Below are positions 55,004 through 62,747 of a DNA stretch of 64,000 nt, piece by piece. The notes under the pieces were generated by a model. That model was not told where the DNA came from, made no database searches, and saw only the letters and a list, made by a program, of their open reading frames with translations. This DNA comes from Sphingobacteriales bacterium (GTDB lineage Bacteria; Bacteroidota; Bacteroidia; UKL13-3). Position 1 is the first letter of the stretch; every line of letters starts with the position of its first letter. The stretch lies in NCBI GenBank assembly GCA_021298155.1, contig JAJTEN010000004.1, positions 1 to 64,000 on the forward strand. The letters are read 5' to 3'. Made by a program: the position numbers and the translations under genes.

Positions 55004-56935
55004 ATGAAAAAAATTCTAATATTATGTATATGTTTCTGGGCTAGTGCCTTGTTTGCCCAAACTAACCCAATGTTCTACAACTTTCGCTCGGTAGCACAAA
55101 GCAGTTTTTTAAATCCAGCTCATGTGTCGCGCCAAGCATTTACGATAGGCCTATTCGATAATTTTAATCACATAAGTACGCCAGGTATAAGTGCATACGA
55201 TATTCTTAGAAATGATGAAACGGCTGAACAGTCTATTGAAAAAATTCTAAGCAATAGCAGTTATCATTTAAAGGATATCCACCTATACAATGAAATTAAC
55301 CCTTTCTTTTTAGGCTTCAGAATAAAGAAAAATTATTTCTCATTCGCCATTCAAAATTCGGTTAGTACCAACATTGGCTTGCCTAAAGATTTGTTATCTC
55401 TCTTGTATTACGGAAACGCAAACAGCACACAAACCTTTAATAAAGATATTGTTTTAAGCGATTTACAATTAAAATCACGCACCTACACTTCATTATCGGC
55501 ATCTTTCACTAGAGAATTTGGTGAAAAACTAACCATAGGTATTCGCGGAAAATACCATGTAGGTTTAACGGATTTATCCCTGGAAAGAAATAATACCACC
55601 ATTAAAACAGATAGTGGAAGTGAAAATAGTTATAAAATCACGGCCTCAACAGATTACTTACTCAGAGGCGCTGGCATTACACGCATAGAAGACTTACAAT
55701 CACAATTAGCAAATTCAACAACTGGGTCGGCCAGCACTAATTTGCTTACAGATTTTGGTCAGAATTTATTTAAAAACCCAATTGGAAGTGGATTTTCAAT
55801 TGATCTTGGCGCAGATTATAAGTTTAATAAAAAGTTAAGTGTATCGGCAAGTATACTTGATCTTGGTTCTATTACTTGGAAAGAAGCGAGAAGTTATTCG
55901 CAAAAAGGTACTTTCATATTTGAAGGATTTAATACCGATGACCCTTCTACCATAGATTCTGCAGAATTTGCCCAATTACAAGACTCTCTTAATCGTGTTT
56001 TTGAACCCAAACAAGATACCATAAATGCATACACCACGCGTTTAAATCCAAGATTTTATATTGGCATGAACTATCAACTGTTCAAAAGTGGTAGTATTGG
56101 ATTGGTGGGATATGGGGAAACTTGGAATGGAAAATTCTACCCTGGTGCCAGTATTTCATACACACAACGCCTATGGCGCCTGATGGACTTACGCGTAAAC
56201 TACAATATATATCGTGGAAATAACCAAAATGTGGGTGCAGGTATCGCTGTAAATCTGGCTCCCATCTCTATATATATGCTATCAGATAATATCATGGGCT
56301 GGGCGCCAACAGACGGAACCCTGCGTTTAGACGGCAGATATACAACCGTAAGATTTGGCGTAAATATAAATATTGGAGGTAGATTTGATAAGGATAACGA
56401 TGGAATTCCGAATGCCAAAGACAAATGTAAAAAGGTTTACGGACCAGTAAAATTTGATGGTTGCCCAGATACGGATGGAGATGGCGTTCCAGATAAAGTA
56501 GATAATTGTCCAAACATTACCGGACCTATAGAAAATATGGGTTGCCCTAATGCAGACTCAAATGCGGTTAAACTAAACGATACAGAAAAGAATATTGTTA
56601 GCTTGGCTGCTAAAAACACCGCATTTATTCAAGCTACCTCTAAAATAAGCGATAGTTCAATGATTGCTCTCACCAATCTAGCTAATCTGTTGTTACAAAA
56701 AACAGATTATAAAATTGAAATTATTGGCCATTCAGACAATAAAGGTAAAGAGAAAAACATTCAGCAATCGAGTGAAGATCGTGCAAATGCTGTAAAGTCA
56801 TTCCTTCTTTCTAAGGGGATAAAAGAAGCGCGTATTAAAACTAAAGGTTTAGGTTCAGCCCTTCCTATTGCCGACAATAAAACAGCTGAAGGACGCCAAA
56901 AGAATCGCAGGGTGGATTATAAAATTATTAAATAA
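55004..56935 (+). CDS. DUF5723-like outer-membrane protein with TSP3 repeats and OmpA domain
   Basis: Probable outer-membrane beta-barrel anchored to peptidoglycan, 643 residues. The signal peptide ends ALFAQ (about 19). The barrel part (about 20-465) opens with PMFYNFRSVAQSSFLNPA, characteristic of DUF5723-type proteins. Calcium-binding thrombospondin type 3 repeats follow (DKDNDGIPNAKDKC, DTDGDGVPDKVDNC, about 468-510). The C-terminal OmpA domain (about 530-640) has IIGHSDNKGKEKNIQQSSEDR and NRRVDYKI. It ends the operon at a bidirectional terminator. Confidence 0.87.
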   Translation: MKKILILCICFWASALFAQTNPMFYNFRSVAQSSFLNPAHVSRQAFTIGLFDNFNHISTPGISAYDILRNDETAEQSIEKILSNSSYHLKDIHLYNEINPFFLGFRIKKNYFSFAIQNSVSTNIGLPKDLLSLLYYGNANSTQTFNKDIVLSDLQLKSRTYTSLSASFTREFGEKLTIGIRGKYHVGLTDLSLERNNTTIKTDSGSENSYKITASTDYLLRGAGITRIEDLQSQLANSTTGSASTNLLTDFGQNLFKNPIGSGFSIDLGADYKFNKKLSVSASILDLGSITWKEARSYSQKGTFIFEGFNTDDPSTIDSAEFAQLQDSLNRVFEPKQDTINAYTTRLNPRFYIGMNYQLFKSGSIGLVGYGETWNGKFYPGASISYTQRLWRLMDLRVNYNIYRGNNQNVGAGIAVNLAPISIYMLSDNIMGWAPTDGTLRLDGRYTTVRFGVNINIGGRFDKDNDGIPNAKDKCKKVYGPVKFDGCPDTDGDGVPDKVDNCPNITGPIENMGCPNADSNAVKLNDTEKNIVSLAAKNTAFIQATSKISDSSMIALTNLANLLLQKTDYKIEIIGHSDNKGKEKNIQQSSEDRANAVKSFLLSKGIKEARIKTKGLGSALPIADNKTAEGRQKNRRVDYKIIK

Positions 56936-56963
56936 ACTAAGCACAGAGCTCAGTTTAACGCAC

Positions 56964-57002
56964 AAAAAAAGGGAGTCCAGTTGAATGGACTCCCTTTTTT
57001 TT
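56964..57002. terminator. Bidirectional terminator between the OmpA-domain gene and ndk
   Basis: GGGAGTCCA pairs with TGGACTCCC around loop GTTGAA, flanked by seven A and eight T. It lies between convergent genes and serves both. Confidence 0.93.
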
Positions 57003-57013
57003 ATGCTAATTTA

Positions 57014-57430
57014 TTAAAACCTCTCAAACGCGCTAAAAAAGAAAGAAGCTTCATGGGCAGCATTCGCATCGCTGTCGCTTCCATGAATTGCATTGGCCTC
57101 AATTGATTTTGCAAAACGATTACGAATGGTTCCTGGCTCTGCTTTAGCAGGATCGGTTGCACCAATTAAAGTACGAAAATCTGCTACCGCATTTTCTTTT
57201 ACCAAAACGGCAGCCACAATGGTTCCGCTTGTCATAAATTCAACCAATTCATTAAAAAATGAACGCTCGCGGTGAATATTGTAAAAAGCACCTGCAGTTT
57301 CCTCAGACAATCGAACATATTTCATTGCCTGAATGGTAAAGCCTGCTTCTAAAATTTGGTCGATGATTTTTCCTGTGTAACCATTTGCAACGGCATCTGG
57401 TTTAATCATAGTGAATGTAATATTACTCAT
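57014..57430 (-). CDS. ndk: Nucleoside-diphosphate kinase
   Basis: Balances NTP and dNTP pools by phosphate transfer through a phospho-histidine. It has 138 residues, normal length. The opening [10 protein letters not shown] and the active-site segment [15 protein letters not shown] near 112-126 (catalytic His115) are diagnostic. A TAATTTTG element at 57451-57458 (minus strand) about 20 bases upstream could be its -7 box. Confidence 0.96.
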   Translation of the reverse strand: MSNITFTMIKPDAVANGYTGKIIDQILEAGFTIQAMKYVRLSEETAGAFYNIHRERSFFNELVEFMTSGTIVAAVLVKENAVADFRTLIGATDPAKAEPGTIRNRFAKSIEANAIHGSDSDANAAHEASFFFSAFERF

Positions 57431-57557
57431 TTTTTCTATATTTGAGGCTACAAAATTACATCCTTCTTGGAATAAATTGCTAAAACCAACAAAAGTTGTT
57501 TATTAAATAAAAAAAAATAAAAAGATTGGTGTTAAAACAATTCATTAATAGATATTT

Positions 57558-58589
57558 GTGGCCACTTTGAAAAATTTAAATAACATTGCTGATATTAAAC
57601 CCCTCCTTGAGGCTACGGTTAAACCAAAGGTAATTATTACAACGCACCATAAACCAGATGCAGATGCATTAGGCTCGTCGTTGGGATTATATACATATTT
57701 TCTAAAAAAAGGCATACAAGCCCAAGTTGTTAGTCCAACCGACTATGGCGATTTTTTAAAATGGATGCCCAATGAACACACGGTCATCAATTTTGAGGAG
57801 TTTGAAGAAAAAAGTTTGGATTTAGTAGCTGATGCCGACTTTATTTTTTGCCTAGACTTTAACGCCCTTAAACGAATCAATAAACTAGGAGAATTTGTTA
57901 AACATTCACCTGCACAAAAGGTATTAATAGACCATCACCTAGAACCAGAGGGTTTTGAAGATTACAGACTCTGGACAACCCATGCGAGTTCTACAGCAGA
58001 ATTAATCTTTTGGTTCATTGAACTCATGAATGATGTAGACCTTATAGATGAAGAAATTGCTAGTTGTTTATACGCAGGTATTGTAACAGACACTGCTTCA
58101 TTTAAACATCCTTCTACAACGGCTACAACGCACCGTATAGCAGCGATGTTGCTTGAAAAAGGAGCAAAATCAAACAAAATTTACGAAGCCATTTACGATA
58201 ATTACTCAGAAAATAGAACCCGTTTTATTGGCTTCTGTTTGAGCCAAAAACTTCAGATTTTAAAAGAATTTAATACAGCGCTTATCGTTGTTACCGAAGA
58301 TGAATTGAAAAAATTTCATATTATTACTGGTGATAGTGAAGGCTTGGTAAACTATGGATTATCTATCAGTGGAATTAAATTCTCAGTGCTGATAGTAGAT
58401 AGAAAAGTAGCTAGGAAAATGTCTTTTAGGTCAAAAGATGATTTCCCAGCAAATGAATTTGCCAGAAAATATTTTAATGGCGGCGGCCATTTCAATGCAG
58501 CTGGCGGAGAAAGTATGGATGCCATCGAGCATGTTGAAACAAAATTTAAAGAAGCCCTAATCACTTATAAAGATTATTTAACCAATTAA
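57558..58589 (+). CDS. nrnA: DHH-family phosphoesterase, oligoribonuclease/pAp phosphatase NrnA
   Basis: Degrades nano-RNA and/or dephosphorylates pAp. It has 343 residues. DHH motifs are TTHHKPDADALGSSLGL near 29-45, FCLDFNALKR near 95-104, LIDHHLEPEG near 119-128 and AGIVTDTASFKH near 174-185. The C-terminal DHHA1 motif is GGGHFNAAGGES near 312-323. The start is GTG at 57558. It is 15 bases upstream of the first FKBP gene. Confidence 0.93.
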   Translation: MATLKNLNNIADIKPLLEATVKPKVIITTHHKPDADALGSSLGLYTYFLKKGIQAQVVSPTDYGDFLKWMPNEHTVINFEEFEEKSLDLVADADFIFCLDFNALKRINKLGEFVKHSPAQKVLIDHHLEPEGFEDYRLWTTHASSTAELIFWFIELMNDVDLIDEEIASCLYAGIVTDTASFKHPSTTATTHRIAAMLLEKGAKSNKIYEAIYDNYSENRTRFIGFCLSQKLQILKEFNTALIVVTEDELKKFHIITGDSEGLVNYGLSISGIKFSVLIVDRKVARKMSFRSKDDFPANEFARKYFNGGGHFNAAGGESMDAIEHVETKFKEALITYKDYLTN

Positions 58590-58604
58590 AATTTAATATA
58601 CACA

Positions 58605-59435
58605 ATGAAAAACACCCTTTTAGCTCTTGCAGCCATTTTAGTAATGAGCGCCTGTAGCAACAACTTTGAAACCACACCTAATGGAACCCAATATAAAATT
58701 GTAAAAACAGACGAAAATGCGCGTATGGTTGCAGAAGGCGATAATTTACATATTCACTTAAAAGGTATTTTAGAAAGAAATGATTCTTCACTTTTTGATT
58801 CTTATAAAAACAACAAACCTTACTATATACCTGCCGGAGAGCCTAGTTTAAAAGAGGTATTTGCTGTTATGAAAAAAGGTGATAGCGCTATTTTCAAAAT
58901 TGTAGCCGATACATTATATGGCAATTTTGGCGAAGGGCTGCCTCCTGGTGTTAAATCTGGAGATATCATTACCTTTTATGCTTCTTTGCTTGACATTTAC
59001 AACCAAAAAGAAATGCAGGAAAAAATTGATGGACAAAACAAAGAATTTGAAGTAAAAGATTCTATTGCATTAAGCAGTTTCTTAAATGGATTAACGGATG
59101 TAAAACAAACCAATACTGGTCTACGTTACGTAGTTAAACAAGCTGGAAAAGGTAAAGCCGTTAAAAAAGGAGATAAAGTAACCGTAAAATACCGCGGTAC
59201 CTTGCTAGATGGTACAGTATTCGATGAAACCAAAGAAGGTACACCAGATTTTACTTTTACAGTTGGAGTTGGACAAGTAATTGCAGGATGGGATGAAGGC
59301 TTTTTATTGATGAAGGAAGGAGATAAATATCAGTTAATTATTCCTTGGACTTTGGCTTATGGACCTCGTGGTAGCGGACCAATCCCTCCGTTTTCAACTT
59401 TGGTTTTTGATGTTGAACTTATTAAAGTAAATTAA
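58605..59435 (+). CDS. FKBP-type peptidyl-prolyl isomerase lipoprotein
   Basis: Envelope protein-folding helper of 276 residues. The lipoprotein signal ends VMSAC (Cys17). The C-terminal FKBP domain (about 172-275) has [49 protein letters not shown] and [11 protein letters not shown]. The N-terminal half (about 25-135) resembles a worn second FKBP domain: [24 protein letters not shown] and [11 protein letters not shown]. It lies 2 bases before a second FKBP gene, so the two are cotranscribed. Confidence 0.92.
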   Translation: MKNTLLALAAILVMSACSNNFETTPNGTQYKIVKTDENARMVAEGDNLHIHLKGILERNDSSLFDSYKNNKPYYIPAGEPSLKEVFAVMKKGDSAIFKIVADTLYGNFGEGLPPGVKSGDIITFYASLLDIYNQKEMQEKIDGQNKEFEVKDSIALSSFLNGLTDVKQTNTGLRYVVKQAGKGKAVKKGDKVTVKYRGTLLDGTVFDETKEGTPDFTFTVGVGQVIAGWDEGFLLMKEGDKYQLIIPWTLAYGPRGSGPIPPFSTLVFDVELIKVN

Positions 59436-59437
59436 TT

Positions 59438-60289
59438 ATGATTAAGTATTTGTTGTTTGCAACCGCTCTTGCATTTGCTGCTCCTAGCATGGCACAAGAC
59501 AAGCCTGCTAAAAGCAAAAAAGGCCAATCTAAAAAAGAATCAAATAACCCTAAAAGAAATAGTAAATTGAACGAAGAAATCACTACAGCATCCGGACTCA
59601 AATACAAGGTAACTGAGTTCGGTTCAGGCCGAAAAGTAGAAATTGGAGATAAAGTAAGTGTGCATTACACTGGTAAATTAACCAATGGAACTAAATTTGA
59701 TAGCTCTAAAGATAGAAACCAACCTTTCAGTTTTAAAGTGGGAGGTGGCCAAGTAATTAGAGGATGGGATGAAGGCTTAGCCCTGTTAAATATTGGAGAT
59801 AAAGCTACTTTAACTATACCTGCGAACCTAGGTTATGGTAGCAGAGATCAAGGTCCAATTCCTGCCAATAGTACACTTATTTTTGATATTGAGGTATTAG
59901 ATGCAACAACACCGGTAAAGGCTGCTCCATATGATGTAAAAGGGAAAGACACCTTAACAACAGCAAGCGGATTAAAATACATCATTGTTAAAAAAGGCGA
60001 TGGCGCAAAAGCAGAAAACGGAAAAACAGTTGATGTTCATTATACTGGCTATTTAATGGATGGTAGAACTTTTGATTCTTCTGTTGAAAGAGGAGAACCT
60101 ATTAGTTTCCCTCTAGGTCAAGGTATGGTTATTAAAGGTTGGGAAGAAGGTATTGCCTTAATGCATGTAGGCGATAAAATGCGTATCATTATCCCTAGCG
60201 AACTGGGTTATGGTGCCAATGGAGCTGGCGGAGTTATCCCACCAAATGCTACCCTTATTTTTGATGTAGAACTAATGAATGTAAAATAA
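59438..60289 (+). CDS. Tandem-domain FKBP-type peptidyl-prolyl isomerase
   Basis: Exported isomerase of 283 residues with a signal peptide ending APSMAQ and a Lys-rich linker (about 21-45). Two complete FKBP domains follow: about 62-152 ([34 protein letters not shown]) and about 190-282 ([34 protein letters not shown]). Core active-site Tyr, Asp, Phe and Trp positions are kept in both. It is most likely periplasmic, as no lipobox is present. The transcript ends at the hairpin at 60311. Confidence 0.93.
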   Translation: MIKYLLFATALAFAAPSMAQDKPAKSKKGQSKKESNNPKRNSKLNEEITTASGLKYKVTEFGSGRKVEIGDKVSVHYTGKLTNGTKFDSSKDRNQPFSFKVGGGQVIRGWDEGLALLNIGDKATLTIPANLGYGSRDQGPIPANSTLIFDIEVLDATTPVKAAPYDVKGKDTLTTASGLKYIIVKKGDGAKAENGKTVDVHYTGYLMDGRTFDSSVERGEPISFPLGQGMVIKGWEEGIALMHVGDKMRIIIPSELGYGANGAGGVIPPNATLIFDVELMNVK

Positions 60290-60310
60290 TTCGATTATAT
60301 ATCGTCTGAG

Positions 60311-60357
60311 AATCCATCAAATGGCTTGGTTTGAACCAACTCATTTGGTGGATTTTT
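60311..60357. terminator. Bidirectional terminator with a TTGGTTCA motif in its loop
   Basis: The outer stem AATCCATCAAATG / CATTTGGTGGATT is 13 bp with one G-T pair and is followed by six T. The inner part holds TTGGTTTGAACCAA, itself able to fold into a 6-bp stem. It lies between the convergent FKBP and ppx genes, touching the ppx stop codon. Confidence 0.85.
60326..60339 (-). repeat. TTGGTTCA-family motif inside a terminator loop
   Basis: The plus strand reads TTGGTTTGAACCAA and the minus strand TTGGTTCAAACCAA, the same 14-mer as at 15023-15036. It forms the inner stem of the terminator at 60311-60357. Confidence 0.7.
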
Positions 60358-61241
60358 TATTTAGTATAGAATTTTTTGAAAAGCACCTGCAGCATCCCAT
60401 CTTTGAGTCCGCTATTGTCTGGACTTAATATCGTGTTGATATTGGCCCAATTTAAGATTCGCAGGTAAATATCAGCTGAAACATCAATAATATCTGCCCT
60501 ATCCATATTTAACTTATACTTTTCTACACGTTCTTGCAAAGACATTTTACTTACCTTTCTATGAAAATCTTTCAGCTCTTTTCGTGTGATAGATTTAAGT
60601 AATTGGTCGGGATGTAATAAACCCAATATCTTATTAATGGTTCCACTGGTAACCACAGCCTCCAAATCTGTAAGTCCAGCTGTTTTATGTTGAACCCAAT
60701 GTTCTATAGTTTGCCAGGTTTTTTCTGAAACAGCTCCATCCATTAAACGCACAGTTCCAATATCAAATGATACAGAATTGATAATTTTTTGATTGGAAAT
60801 AATGGTCATTTCAGTAGAACCACCTCCCACATCAATGGTCAGATAATTTTTATTCGGTTCAAAAAGATGAAGTATTGAAGCCAAGATAAGCTCACTTTCA
60901 TTTTTACCGCTAATGATGTGAATATTTAAGCCTAATTCATCTGATACTTTTTTAATGATTTTTTTTCCATTTTTAGCCTCACGCATAGCACTTGTGGCGC
61001 AGGCCATATAATGATCTACCTCAAAAGCACGTAATAAAGCATCAAAAGAAGTCATTGCTAGCATAAACAGCTTACGTTTTTCTTTGCTAATCCATTGTTC
61101 TTTAAATGCATCATCGCCCAAACGAATTGGAATTCGTACAAATTCTAATTTCTTAAAACGCTCTGCTGAACCAGACTCATTTACCTTTACAATTTGCAGA
61201 CGAACCGCGTTTGAACCAATATCTATGGCAGCTAGTTTCAT
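60357..61241 (-). CDS. Ppx/GppA phosphatase family protein
   Basis: Exopolyphosphatase or pppGpp phosphohydrolase of the ASKHA fold. It has 294 residues, the short form lacking the C-terminal HD-like domain. ATP/phosphate-binding motifs are AAIDIGSNAVRLQI at 4-17, CATSAMREAKNG near 81-92 (catalytic-side Glu region) and LTIDVGGGSTEMTII near 134-148. GTVRLMDG near 162 is also typical. Polyphosphate versus alarmone specificity cannot be told. It lies 3 bases after the acyltransferase-like gene. Confidence 0.9.
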   Translation of the reverse strand: MKLAAIDIGSNAVRLQIVKVNESGSAERFKKLEFVRIPIRLGDDAFKEQWISKEKRKLFMLAMTSFDALLRAFEVDHYMACATSAMREAKNGKKIIKKVSDELGLNIHIISGKNESELILASILHLFEPNKNYLTIDVGGGSTEMTIISNQKIINSVSFDIGTVRLMDGAVSEKTWQTIEHWVQHKTAGLTDLEAVVTSGTINKILGLLHPDQLLKSITRKELKDFHRKVSKMSLQERVEKYKLNMDRADIIDVSADIYLRILNWANINTILSPDNSGLKDGMLQVLFKKFYTK

Positions 61242-61244
61242 GTA

Positions 61245-62156
61245 TTAATTTTTAAATATTCGCAAAAGCCAGGGTAATCGGTTGCGTTTATATCTGTAAT
61301 AATTTCTTTTTTCTGCTCCAAAACTTTTGAAAAAACGAGCAATACCCTCAATTTCAGAACCCTCAAAATCAAGAACCATCCGGTGTTCTGCAAATAAAAA
61401 AATGATATTATCCATGAGGTAGGTCATTGCACCCTTTTCTTTTCCAAGTTCAGAACCATTCCCCAATAAAAAAATAATTCTGTTTTTGTGCGCCAAAAAA
61501 GCTCCAGCAGCAAGTAATTCACCCGATTTATCAAATACACCCTTACAAAATATTTTTTGATGTTCTGATGCCTTTTCCATCAATAGCTGTAAACGTTGGT
61601 AATCTGAATCTTTTACCCCTTTTGTACTTAATGCTTTATGTAATTTGTAAAATAATATTGTTTCAGCATTACCAATACTCTGAATTTGTAGTTCATATTT
61701 CTTGGCCTTTTTCAAATTACGTTTGATTTGAGTAGCATAATCTTTGGCTAATTTTTCATACGACTTTGCTAAATCTAAAACATAATTACGCCTTTTACGC
61801 AATTTTAACCTTGGGTTTAATACCTGGTTTTGTTCATTGAGTTGTATATCTATGAACCTGAATTTTTTTGGAATGGCTGAAAGAAAGTTTTGCAGCAAAT
61901 CTTGTGTCAATACCTGCTTACCAAAAACACCTAATTGTTGCGTAAAAAAAGGCTGACTTAAATAATGAATGAAGTACTTACGGTGAGCGGTAAGGGGCAT
62001 CACCGCAAGATAATCATCCAAAATTAAAGCTTCCCAATTGGGTGAAGCAATATTTAAATACCAACTATAAGCATATACCAAACCATTAGGAGATTGTTCA
62101 ATACAGAGATCCCATTTGGCTTGATCTATTTCTGCATGGCTTAAGTAGCGTACCAA
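61245..62156 (-). CDS. GNAT/FemAB-like putative acyltransferase
   Basis: Its 303 residues have no signal peptide or membrane helix. The pattern of an N-terminal region with a WYLNIASPNWEALILDD-like strand, a basic helix TQIKRNLKKAKKYEL near 143-157, and FYKLHKALSTKGVKD followed by GVFDKSGELLAAGAFLAHKNRIIFLLGNGSE suggests the double-GNAT fold of FemAB-type transferases. The substrate is unknown. The start is a TTG at 62156, since the first ATG is about 68 codons later. It sits between the DUF3127 gene (8 bases) and ppx (3 bases). Confidence 0.65.
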   Translation of the reverse strand: MVRYLSHAEIDQAKWDLCIEQSPNGLVYAYSWYLNIASPNWEALILDDYLAVMPLTAHRKYFIHYLSQPFFTQQLGVFGKQVLTQDLLQNFLSAIPKKFRFIDIQLNEQNQVLNPRLKLRKRRNYVLDLAKSYEKLAKDYATQIKRNLKKAKKYELQIQSIGNAETILFYKLHKALSTKGVKDSDYQRLQLLMEKASEHQKIFCKGVFDKSGELLAAGAFLAHKNRIIFLLGNGSELGKEKGAMTYLMDNIIFLFAEHRMVLDFEGSEIEGIARFFKSFGAEKRNYYRYKRNRLPWLLRIFKN

Positions 62157-62164
62157 AGTATTTA

Positions 62165-62548
62165 CTAGAATGGTAAGTCGTCTGTACTGGTTTCTTGGTT
62201 GTACGATTCTGGCTCAGTATGATTCATTGGTTCATCTGAGATTCCGGCCTGACCAGAAGAAGCTCCACTTGAACCAACTGGTTCAATGCGCCATGCGTTA
62301 ATATTTGTAAACCATTTGCCTTGGTATTCGCGCGACTCAATGTTTAAAGAAACCTTTACCTCATTCCCAGGTACATACTTCTTTATTTCTTGAACCTTTT
62401 CACCCATTAAACCAATACATATTTTCTTTGGATAAGCCTCTTGTGTTTCCACAATAAATTCTTGTTTAACCCAGTCTTTTCCTGCCTTACTGGTTCCGGT
62501 AGTGCTTGGCAATATTTGAATAATTTTGCCTGTGATGTCTAAAGCCAT
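62165..62548 (-). CDS. DUF3127 OB-fold-like protein with SSB-type acidic tail
   Basis: It has 127 residues. The body (about 1-95) opens MALDITGKIIQILPSTTG and contains VKQEFIVETQEAYPKKICIGLMG and VKVSLNIESREYQGKWFTNINAWRIEP, the pattern of DUF3127 and of OB folds. A low-complexity Ser/Gly/Glu linker leads to the C-terminus DDLPF, which closely matches the tip of single-stranded DNA-binding protein (DDDIPF) that recruits repair proteins. A single-strand-binding or SSB-partner role is inference. It is the first gene of an operon with the acyltransferase-like and ppx genes. Confidence 0.82.
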   Translation of the reverse strand: MALDITGKIIQILPSTTGTSKAGKDWVKQEFIVETQEAYPKKICIGLMGEKVQEIKKYVPGNEVKVSLNIESREYQGKWFTNINAWRIEPVGSSGASSGQAGISDEPMNHTEPESYNQETSTDDLPF

Positions 62549-62747
62549 ATCAATCGTTTATTTTAGTTTATAAAAATAACCCAACTTTACAACTTTTCAA
62601 AGCACACAATTGTATAATGCAGAGCAAGGAAACCTAAGTTCGATTCTAATCACTCATTATTCACAGGAATAACGGGCTTTCAAAGGACATTCACCAATAA
62701 TCTCAATTCCTAGAAAAAAGTCCACAAGCTTTCAACTATTTACATTT

